From NCBI GenBank assembly GCA_002385675.1, contig DGDY01000034.1:7727-16861 (forward strand): DNA of 9,135 bases, given 5' to 3'. Each line of letters opens with the position of its first letter. Position 1 is the stretch's first letter. Below, one piece after another: positions 1 to 5,665 of this stretch. A program made the position numbers and the translations under genes. The DNA comes from Anaerolineales bacterium UBA3940. Lineage in GTDB: Bacteria; Chloroflexota; Anaerolineae; Aggregatilineales; UBA3940. The notes under the pieces were generated by a model. That model did not search any database, was not told where the DNA came from, and saw only the letters and a list, made by a program, of their open reading frames with translations.

Positions 1-49
1 ACCGCATCATTAGACCTGCCCCTATACAATGATCCACACAGGAATTTGC
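1..49 (-). other. 3' flank of glycosyltransferase gene, possible start of next gene
   Basis: This short stretch lies beyond the stop of the leftmost glycosyltransferase. On the - strand there are two adjacent ATG codons at 10-8 and 7-5, preceded by a purine-rich run (GGGGCAGG) a few bases upstream. They could start a further leftward gene outside the window, but only a few codons are visible, so this cannot be tested here. No U-tract terminator is seen. Confidence 0.2.
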
Positions 50-805
50 CTACCTCTCCGCCGCCATCCGCGCCGCGAGCCGCCATGTCAGGTACTCGTA
101 ATACGCCATGAACAGGCTCAGGCGCAGGCCGTGCAGACCATCCCGGTAGCCGCCGAGCGTCACGAAGCGCCGCCAGAACTCCCGCACCGCCCCGCTGAAC
201 GGCGTCCACAGCTTTGGCAGCATCCCCTCGTTCACGCGGCGCTGGGCCTCCAATCGGATGTACCTGCGCTGCTTCTCATGGAACTGCTCGACGCGCGTGT
301 AGTTGAAGTGGACAAGGTGGTTACTGAGGTGCCCGGCCTCCCCATCAAGGATGACGATCTCATGCACCGGGCGGGAAAGATCGTAGCGGGCACTGGCCCG
401 GTGCAACAGCCGTAGCTGGTAGTCCGGATACCAACCCGCGCCGCGCGTCAGCTTGCCGAAGATGTAGTTGTAGCGGGGGACCCACCAGCCACGCTCAGGC
501 CGCCCGATCTTCTCACGGACCTCTTCCGCGAGTTCCGGCGTGACCCGCTCGTCGGCATCCACGAAGAAGATCCACTCCGCCTCGACCGCGTCAAGCGCCG
601 CCTGCCGTTGCCTGCCGTAGTCCTCAAACGGGTGCTGGATCACGCGCGCACCCGCCGCCCGCGCCCGCTCGACCGTGTCATCCGTACTGAACGAGTCGAA
701 CACAACGACCTCGTCCGCCCAGCGCAGTGCGTCGATGCAGTCGGCGATGTTGTGCGCTTCGTTGTGTGTCAGGATTACGCCTGCAAGCTGCGGGATGTCC
801 GGCAT
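50..805 (-). CDS. Family 2 glycosyltransferase (WaaE/KdtX-like)
   Basis: The predicted 251-residue protein has a GT-A fold glycosyltransferase N-terminus. It opens with a nucleotide-binding strand (LAGVILTHNEAHNI, 7-20), followed by VVVFDSFSTDDT (33-44) and a DAD metal/nucleotide-sugar motif at 83-85 inside FFVDADERVTPEL. The block WYPDYQLRLLHR (125-136) and a following His are typical of the LPS core glucosyltransferase-like (WaaE/KdtX) branch of GT2. The end is hydrophobic and basic, so membrane association is likely. The frame is open further upstream, but I start at the ATG at 805-803. It has a GGAGG five bases upstream (plus-strand 811-815), the protein homology begins there, and it overlaps the preceding stop as TAATG, which implies translational coupling with the upstream glycosyltransferase. 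It probably adds a sugar to a lipid-linked or envelope glycan. Donor and acceptor cannot be read from the sequence. Confidence 0.88.
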   Translation of the reverse strand: MPDIPQLAGVILTHNEAHNIADCIDALRWADEVVVFDSFSTDDTVERARAAGARVIQHPFEDYGRQRQAALDAVEAEWIFFVDADERVTPELAEEVREKIGRPERGWWVPRYNYIFGKLTRGAGWYPDYQLRLLHRASARYDLSRPVHEIVILDGEAGHLSNHLVHFNYTRVEQFHEKQRRYIRLEAQRRVNEGMLPKLWTPFSGAVREFWRRFVTLGGYRDGLHGLRLSLFMAYYEYLTWRLAARMAAER

Positions 806-1770
806 TAGAGCCTCCGGGTGCGGCGGATGATCTCGCGGTACGCGTCGACGAGCGCCTTGCGACTGTCGTCGTCCATCGACGAGTCCCGCGCGACCTGCTT
901 GATGCGCCGGTTCATCCCGGCGCGGATGAGCCACTTGGCGAGGAGCACTTTCCACGCGGGGTAGTGCTTGGCGTAGAGTTGCAGCCGCGCGGTCCACAGC
1001 CGGATAGCTGACTGCGGGCGCACCTGTCCCGTGCTCACCCCACCGAAGTGGATCACCTCGGCAGTCGGCACGCAGATCGCCCGCCAGCCCGCCGCGCGGA
1101 TGCGCATGGCCCAGTCGATCTCCTCGCAGTACAGTTCGAACTGCTCGTCAAACAGCCCGGTCTGCTTGATGACCTCCCGCCGCAGCAGGAACGTCGCGCC
1201 GAGCGGGTGCCCCACCTCGAACGGTTCCGACCCGGCGTACCACTCGCGCGGGTAGCGCCCGTTCAGCCAGCTCTCGTAGAGGCGCCCCGGCACCGGGAAC
1301 AGGTCGATGGCAAGCTGCACCAGGCCGGGGAACTCGAAGGCGCTGTGCTGGAAGGAGCCGTCGCCGTACACGAGGCGCGCCCCCGCCAGTCCCGCGCCAG
1401 TCTGCGCCATGCCATCGAGCAGCGCCGCCAGCGCCCCCGGCTGCACGATGGTATCCGGGTTCAGCAGGAAGACGAAGTCGGGCAGGTCGTCGCCATCGGG
1501 GAAGCCCAGCGCGCGGAGCGCCAGGTTGTTCCCGGCGGCAAAGCCGAGGTTCTCGCCGGGCTCCAGCACACGCAGCGACGGCGCGACCTCCGGCGGGAAG
1601 CTCTCGCGGATCGCCTGTACGGTGCCATCCGTCGAGGCGTTGTCCACGACCCACACCTCGCCCTGCACCGGGGTGCGGGCCAGGTCGTCGTAGAGCGAAC
1701 GCAGGCAGTTGACGATGTAGTCACGCACGTTCCACGTGACGATGACGACAGCCAGTCGGGGATAGTTCAT
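805..1770 (-). CDS. Family 2 glycosyltransferase (rhamnosyltransferase WbbL-like)
   Basis: The predicted 321-residue GT2 enzyme has a complete GT-A domain. It shows AVVIVTWN (7-14), VVDNASTDGT (41-50), GENLGFAAGNN (72-82), the NPDT metal/nucleotide motif (104-107), GLFDEQFELYCEEIDW (205-220, with the acidic catalytic region) and HFGGVST (241-247). This motif order is that of the WbbL/rhamnosyltransferase-like branch, which transfers sugars to polyprenyl-linked or polysaccharide acceptors at the inner face of the membrane. The basic C-terminus (RRTRRL) has no clear membrane span. An in-frame GTG nine codons upstream (1797) is possible. I prefer the ATG at 1770 because the family homology starts there and the GTG lies inside an inverted repeat. 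Neither start has a good ribosome-binding site. The stop overlaps the next glycosyltransferase's ATG by one base, so the two form a coupled pair. Confidence 0.88.
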   Translation of the reverse strand: MNYPRLAVVIVTWNVRDYIVNCLRSLYDDLARTPVQGEVWVVDNASTDGTVQAIRESFPPEVAPSLRVLEPGENLGFAAGNNLALRALGFPDGDDLPDFVFLLNPDTIVQPGALAALLDGMAQTGAGLAGARLVYGDGSFQHSAFEFPGLVQLAIDLFPVPGRLYESWLNGRYPREWYAGSEPFEVGHPLGATFLLRREVIKQTGLFDEQFELYCEEIDWAMRIRAAGWRAICVPTAEVIHFGGVSTGQVRPQSAIRLWTARLQLYAKHYPAWKVLLAKWLIRAGMNRRIKQVARDSSMDDDSRKALVDAYREIIRRTRRL

Positions 1771-1794
1771 AGGAGGATGTCGACGGGTTGGGCG

Positions 1795-1827
1795 CACCCC
1801 GCCCTGCAGCGGAAACAGAGCGGGGTG
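1795..1827 (-). other. Stem-loop between phnE and glycosyltransferase pair
   Basis: Arms 1795-1806 and 1816-1827 form a 12-base-pair stem in the leftward transcript (core CACCCCGC/GCGGGGTG, one G-U wobble) with a nine-base loop. It starts 17 bases after the phnE stop. No U-run follows, so it is not a classical intrinsic terminator. It could protect the 3' end of the phn message or reduce read-through into the glycosyltransferases. Confidence 0.55.
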
Positions 1828-1843
1828 GCCGGGACTCCATTGG

Positions 1844-3292
1844 CTAGATGAGCCGCTCGCGCAGCTCGGCGCTCGCGTAGTCCATGATCATGACCGTGAT
1901 GGCGATCATCCAGACCGCAATACCGGCGTTCGACCAGTCCGTCAGGCGGATCCACTGGAACAGCAGGAAGCCGATACCACCGCCGCCGACCGCGCCGATG
2001 ATGGTGGACATGCGCACGTTGATGTCCCACCGGTAGATCGTGAACGACAGGAACGGCGGGATGATCTGCGGGATCACGGCATAGATGATGGTCTGCATCC
2101 ACGTCGCGCCGGTCGCCTGGATAGCCTCAATCGGCCCGGTGTCGATGCTCTCGATGGCCTCGGAGTACAGCTTGCCGAGCGCGGCAATCGAGTGCACCGT
2201 CAGCGCAATGACGCCCGCGAACGGACCGAGCCCCACCCACGCAACACCGATCATCGCCCAGATGAGCGGCTCAATCGAGCGGAACACGTTGAGGATCGCG
2301 CGCACCACGTAATAGATGCTCAGCGTGATGGGTGAGGCCGACATCAGGTTGCGCGCCGCCAGGAAGCTAATCGGGATGGCCAGCACAATGCCGAACGTCG
2401 TCGCCATCAGCGCCAGGAAGATCGTTTCGATCATGCGCGAGAAGGCCATGCGCAGGTTCGCGGTCGGCTGGAGTCGCCCGACTTCCGCGATCTGCCGCGC
2501 GTGAACCTTCGTCATCTGGATGCCAACCGCCGTGCTGGGGATGGTCATCTGCGGCACGTAGAAGGTGAGTTCGAACTCGCCGTTCTCATCCGTCGTCGCC
2601 GAGATGCGGTTGCCGCTGAACGTCGGGCGGAACTGGTGGCCGAGCGGGTCTTCCCACCAGATCTCGGTGAACTCGTTCGGTGCGAAACCGCCGCCCCGCA
2701 GCACGATCTCAGTACCGGGCTGGAAGCCCTGCGTCGTGAAGTTCGATGCTACGCCGCACGTCGGGTCAACGATCAACCAGGGCTCGTCGTCGCCGCTCGG
2801 CTCAGCCAATGCCGGGATTTCACTGTCTTCCCCGCACGGGATGGCAAACTGGGCGCTGGCCTGCACAACCTCCTCTTCGCGCTCGAAAGCCGCTTCCCAC
2901 GGCCAGACGACGCGCGTCAGAATACGGAAGGTGCGCGGGAACTCAGTCAGGAACTTGTTCGTGTCGATCTGCGTGACGCGCCAGCCCAGCACGTAGGAAA
3001 ACACCGAGGCGATCACGATCATCTGCGCGAGCGGGAGCGGGTTGCCGTGCGCCGTGCGCCAGGCGTCGTAAACATTCCACAGCCAGTAGACAATGACATT
3101 TACGCCGAGGAAGATCTGCATCCACTCCCGGAGCCGCACCAGGCTGCCAAGCACGGCCCAGACAAACAGGCCGACGAGCACCAGCGCAATCGAAAAGATG
3201 AGAAGTCCTCTACCGCGCTGGCGCGCATAAGCCTGCCCCAGCCCGGGTATGATGAGAGAGAGTACGGTGGCAATAACTGGATTGCGATTCAT
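1844..3292 (-). CDS. phnE: PhnE-type ABC permease with large N-terminal extension
   Basis: The predicted 482-residue membrane protein ends in a PhnE permease domain (about 283-482). This begins with MIETIFLALMATTFGIVLA and continues through FLAARN to the EAA coupling loop (EAIESIDTGPIEA... about 378-415), which contacts the PhnC ATPase, and a GGGGIGF segment at 436-442. Ordinary PhnE proteins are roughly 250-300 residues. Here about 280 residues precede the domain. They comprise an IPGLGQAY motif (15-22), membrane spans near 28-50, 57-77 and 89-108, a DAWRTA motif (76-81), and a soluble segment (about 124-280). That segment contains an Ig/IPT-like stretch, FQPGTEIVLRGGGFAPNEF (190-208). Charge distribution and the position equivalent to PhnE's outer loop suggest it lies outside the membrane. 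The ATG follows the phnC stop after two bases, with GGAGA upstream, so translation is coupled. The substrate is a phosphonate, phosphite or phosphate; which one cannot be decided. Confidence 0.9.
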   Translation of the reverse strand: MNRNPVIATVLSLIIPGLGQAYARQRGRGLLIFSIALVLVGLFVWAVLGSLVRLREWMQIFLGVNVIVYWLWNVYDAWRTAHGNPLPLAQMIVIASVFSYVLGWRVTQIDTNKFLTEFPRTFRILTRVVWPWEAAFEREEEVVQASAQFAIPCGEDSEIPALAEPSGDDEPWLIVDPTCGVASNFTTQGFQPGTEIVLRGGGFAPNEFTEIWWEDPLGHQFRPTFSGNRISATTDENGEFELTFYVPQMTIPSTAVGIQMTKVHARQIAEVGRLQPTANLRMAFSRMIETIFLALMATTFGIVLAIPISFLAARNLMSASPITLSIYYVVRAILNVFRSIEPLIWAMIGVAWVGLGPFAGVIALTVHSIAALGKLYSEAIESIDTGPIEAIQATGATWMQTIIYAVIPQIIPPFLSFTIYRWDINVRMSTIIGAVGGGGIGFLLFQWIRLTDWSNAGIAVWMIAITVMIMDYASAELRERLI

Positions 3293-3294
3293 GA

Positions 3295-4071
3295 CTATTC
3301 TCCGAAGCCGGCGGAAACGCGAACCGCTTCCTCACCGTAGATCTCTTTGAAGCGAGCGTCGTCCATCCTGCGGACGTCCTCGCGGTCTCCCTGATAAACG
3401 AGCCGCCCCTCACGCAACCCGATCACGTGCTTGGCATAGCGCTGGACAAGGTCCAGGTAGTGCAGGCTGCAAATGACCGTAATGCCGTCCTCCTGGTTCA
3501 ACTGCTCCAGATAATTGAGAATCGAGCTGGCGAGAACGGGGTCGAGGCTGGCAACTGGCTCGTCCGCCAACAGCATTTCGGGCTCCTGCATCAGCGCCCG
3601 CGCGATGCCAACACGCTGCTGCTGGCCGCCGCTGAGCTGGCTGGCGCGATTGTTTGCCTTCTCAGCGATGCCCACGCGCTCTAGCGCCTGCCGCGCCCGC
3701 TGCTTGTCACCTGCGTTCCACAGCCCGAGCAGGCTGCGCCACTGGTTGACATAGCCCAGCCGCCCGGCCAGTACGTTGTTCATCACCGAGGCCCGTTTGA
3801 CGAGGTTGAAATGCTGGAAGATCATGCCAATGCGCCGCCGCATATGGCGCAGTTCTTCACCGCTCAGCGCGGTGATCTCGATGTCATTCCAGTAAATTTT
3901 GCCTTCAGTTGGCTCGATCAGGCGGTTGATGCAGCGCAGGAGCGTGGATTTGCCGGACCCGCTCAGGCCGATCACCACCAGGAAGTCGCCATCGGGGACG
4001 GTGAAGCTGACATCTTGCAGGGCAACGGTCCCATCCTCGTAGACTTTGGTGAGGTTCTCAACTCGTAGCAT
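3295..4071 (-). CDS. phnC: Phosphonate-family ABC transporter ATP-binding protein
   Basis: The predicted 258-residue ABC ATPase should energise import through the adjacent PhnE. All nucleotide-binding motifs are intact: Walker [10 protein letters not shown] (35-43), Q-loop Gln86 in MIFQHFNLV, signature LSGGQQQR (146-153), Walker B MLLADEP (166-172), D-loop SLDP (175-178) and switch His204 in CSLHYLDL. The [22 protein letters not shown] region and the [12 protein letters not shown] stretch are characteristic of PhnC rather than of general amino-acid or metal importers, and the length is normal for the family. It lies between phnD (73-base gap with a stem-loop) and phnE (two-base gap). The start is the ATG at 4071-4069, with only a weak AGAGAG upstream. 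The assignment as an active ATPase is secure. The substrate is inferred from the family and neighbours only. Confidence 0.94.
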   Translation of the reverse strand: MLRVENLTKVYEDGTVALQDVSFTVPDGDFLVVIGLSGSGKSTLLRCINRLIEPTEGKIYWNDIEITALSGEELRHMRRRIGMIFQHFNLVKRASVMNNVLAGRLGYVNQWRSLLGLWNAGDKQRARQALERVGIAEKANNRASQLSGGQQQRVGIARALMQEPEMLLADEPVASLDPVLASSILNYLEQLNQEDGITVICSLHYLDLVQRYAKHVIGLREGRLVYQGDREDVRRMDDARFKEIYGEEAVRVSAGFGE

Positions 4072-4096
4072 AGGAAAGTCTCTCTAGGCAAGGTCA

Positions 4097-4124
4097 GGGG
4101 TCGTGCCCTATACGGCACGACCCC
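4097..4124 (-). other. Perfect stem-loop between phnD and phnC
   Basis: An 11-base-pair perfect inverted repeat (GGGGTCGTGCC at 4097-4107, GGCACGACCCC at 4114-4124) with a six-base loop fills the 72-base gap between phnD and phnC. No U-run follows in the leftward transcript, so an RNA-stabilising or partial-termination role is likelier than full termination. Such elements after binding-protein genes (malE is the known example) keep the binding protein in excess over membrane subunits. That role here is inference. Confidence 0.7.
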
Positions 4125-4143
4125 ATTGTGAACACGGTTCCTT

Positions 4144-5100
4144 TTAGTTGCCGGTCAGATCGGTGATATCCAGACCGGAAGCGTCAAGCTGCTGGCGGAA
4201 GCCATCGTAGAAGCTGTCATCGACCTCAGCCAGGGCCTCCCAGCTGTAGACCTCGTTCAGCAGTTCGGGCTCCTCCTCCGAGATCTGCAGGAAGGCGGCA
4301 ACCAGGTTCTCGCGAACCTCGTCGGGCATCTGCGGGATCACGCTGATCGTGTCGTTCGGAATCGGGGCCGACTCCTGGATGACCACGACCTGCTCCATCA
4401 CGTCAGGCACTTCGTCCGACACGTTCGAGCGAGCGTCCACGAAGGTCGCGCCCGCATCGCACTGCCCATCGTACACGGCCAGCACGACTGCGTCATGACC
4501 ACCGGCATCGACAACCTCGCCCAGGTCCGTGTCGGGGTCGATGCCCTCGGCGCGCAGCGTCAGCGCGGGGATGATCCAGCCGCTGGTGCTGAGCGGGTCG
4601 GGACGGCACATCGTCTTGCCCGCCAGGTCAGCGATGCTCTCGATACCGCTGTCCGCCCGGACAATGATCTGGCCCGCATAGGTGCTGGCGCCGAAGCGAA
4701 CCGAGGTCAGCACCACATCCGCGCAGCCCTGCTCGTTCGCCAGCACGTAGCCGAAGGTGTTCAGCGCGCCGACGTGCGCTTCCTGGTTGCACATCGCGGT
4801 GATCACACCCGCGTACTCGGTGGCGATGTTCGACTCGATCGCGTAGCCCGTGATCTCGGAGATGCGGTTGGCGATCTCCTCAGCGCCCGACAGCACTTCC
4901 TGGCTGTCCTGCGAGGGCACGAACGACATCACGATCGGGTTGTCCGGCGTACCGAGGTCGGACCCTTCAGCCGGCTCCTCAGCGGCAGGCTCCTCGGCAG
5001 CAGGTTCCTCAGCGGGCTCCTGGGGTGCGCAGGCGGCGAGCACGAAGATGGCAGCCGTCAGCGCCAACAGAATGAGGAACAAACGCTTTTTGTTCGGCAT
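4144..5100 (-). CDS. phnD: PhnD-family phosphonate/phosphite/phosphate-binding lipoprotein
   Basis: The predicted 318-residue lipoprotein is the ligand receptor of the importer. It has a basic n-region (MPNKKR), a hydrophobic core (7-20) and a lipobox LAAC with acylated Cys24. An acidic repeated EEPAA linker (28-46) holds the domain off the membrane. The mature part is a PhnD/PtxB-type periplasmic-binding fold: IVMSFVPSQD (56-65), GALNTFGYVL (111-120), then PLSTSGWIIPALTLRAEGI (169-187), whose Ser/Thr cluster is where this family binds the oxyanion. GGHDAVVLAVYDGQCDAGATFVDAR (200-224) follows, written here in full only as positions with key residues His202, Asp203 and Asp223-type acids near the ligand. 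Four further Cys (105, 126, 165, 214) could form disulfides. I start at ATG 5100, which has AAGGAG twelve bases and AAGGAAG two bases upstream. An ATG at 5130 adds only a charged leader. Phosphonate, phosphite and phosphate cannot be distinguished by eye. Confidence 0.92.
   Translation of the reverse strand: MPNKKRLFLILLALTAAIFVLAACAPQEPAEEPAAEEPAAEEPAEGSDLGTPDNPIVMSFVPSQDSQEVLSGAEEIANRISEITGYAIESNIATEYAGVITAMCNQEAHVGALNTFGYVLANEQGCADVVLTSVRFGASTYAGQIIVRADSGIESIADLAGKTMCRPDPLSTSGWIIPALTLRAEGIDPDTDLGEVVDAGGHDAVVLAVYDGQCDAGATFVDARSNVSDEVPDVMEQVVVIQESAPIPNDTISVIPQMPDEVRENLVAAFLQISEEEPELLNEVYSWEALAEVDDSFYDGFRQQLDASGLDITDLTGN
4973..5023 (-). repeat. 15-bp in-frame tandem repeat in phnD linker
   Basis: Units at 4973-4987 and 4988-5002, plus partial units from 5003 and 5015, share the core GGCTCCTC (plus strand) and encode the repeated Glu-Glu-Pro-Ala linker behind the PhnD lipobox. 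The repeat is in frame, so copy-number change would alter tether length without breaking the gene. Confidence 0.75.
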
Positions 5101-5150
5101 CTCTTCCTTGATCTCCTTTTTGGTAAGCATCAGGTATGGTTAGTCAGCTA

Positions 5151-5166
5151 GACTGCAAGCAGTCAA
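5151..5166 (-). promoter_or_regulatory. Candidate operator palindrome overlapping a -35-like hexamer
   Basis: GACTGC at 5151-5156 and GCAGTC at 5159-5164 form a perfect 6-2-6 palindrome about 50 bases upstream of the chosen phnD start. On the - strand it overlaps TTGACT (5166-5161), a five-of-six match to a -35 hexamer. A second TGACT lies 19 bases further downstream (5146-5142). A good -10 at normal spacing is lacking, so promoter status is weak. A regulator site for the phn genes is a reasonable guess. Confidence 0.35.
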
Positions 5167-5236
5167 TCTTGCGGCGTGTCACGTCTTTACCTGGCGGCCT
5201 CACCCCCTTTCAGTGCACCTACTGTACGGGGTATAC

Positions 5237-5260
5237 GCCGGCGCTGATGCCAGCACCGGC
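5237..5260 (-). other. G/C-rich stem-loop in putative phnD leader
   Basis: Arms 5237-5246 and 5251-5260 pair over ten bases in the leftward transcript (GCCGGTGCTG with CAGCGCCGGC, one G-U wobble) around a four-base GCAT loop, about 140 bases before phnD. No U-run follows. If the phn transcript starts upstream, this would be a leader structure; if it starts near 5130, it would not be in the message. Confidence 0.45.
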
Positions 5261-5665
5261 TGCGGAGAGTTGCTTTCATCTCACTTGGCTCAGGAAGCCG
5301 CCCGGTCAGCGGGCGCTGGCGGCAGAGGAGTGGAGCATGTGCGCTCGTGCGGTACATCTCTCTCATTCCCGTCGCCATCCAGCATTCAGCAACCCGTTTC
5401 GGCGCACGCCGGGGCAGCCGTCCGTTCCTCCCATTTACCCGGCAGCATCCGGGCCGGAGTCTGCTGCAGTTGTACTCATCGTCGCGGACGTACAGGCACC
5501 GAATGTCTGCTGGTCAGAAGAGACACCGAGTCAAGTGGACGCCTTCAACCCCGAAGCGAAAGTCCGGGCAGCGGCAGGGCTCTCAGGAGCGATCCTGCAA
5601 CGCCGCCCCCATAATACTCGAGGCCGGATGCGCGGGCAAGTTCACCCGGCGGCTGCGCCCACTGC

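Larger units (their letters stand above)
5131..5665. other. Intergenic region upstream of phnD without convincing gene
   Basis: About 535 bases separate the stop of the FlgD-repeat protein gene from phnD, both leftward. Several frames are open here on both strands, but they overlap each other, have odd Arg/Pro/Ser/Cys-rich translations and show no family resemblance, as expected in stop-poor GC-rich DNA. Visible structure consists of a palindrome with a TTGACT hexamer (5151-5166) and a G/C-rich stem-loop (5237-5260). There is also a smaller CGCCCG/CGGGCG inverted repeat (5299-5304 with 5310-5315). I find no match by eye to a known riboswitch and no clear U-tract terminator for the upstream gene. 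The region presumably contains the phn promoter and leader. Confidence 0.6.

Noticed and set aside
806..997. A 64-residue N-terminal extension of the leftmost glycosyltransferase
   Set aside because: It overlaps the upstream glycosyltransferase in another frame and is Arg/Ala/Pro-rich without homology. The internal ATG at 805 has GGAGG at ideal spacing and a TAATG junction.
4097..4124. Interpretation of the phnD-phnC hairpin as an intrinsic terminator
   Set aside because: No U-tract follows in the leftward transcript, and phnC and phnE have no visible promoter of their own, so full termination here would silence the rest of the importer.
5187..5378. A 63-codon leftward frame upstream of phnD as a possible leader peptide
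   Set aside because: It is long for a leader peptide, is Arg-rich with no run of regulatory codons, and has no good ribosome-binding site or attenuator-like terminator before phnD.
5101..5400. A known riboswitch class upstream of phnD
   Set aside because: I looked for cobalamin, TPP, SAM, c-di-GMP, fluoride and ZTP consensus blocks by eye and found none. Only generic stems are present.
5558..5569. GAAAGTCCGGGC, identical to part of the conserved 5' motif of bacterial RNase P RNA
   Set aside because: The other conserved blocks (the ACAGAAA-containing segment and the 3' closing region) are not found downstream, and a full-length RNA would run far into the opposite-strand gene. Chance similarity is likelier; a covariance-model search would settle it.
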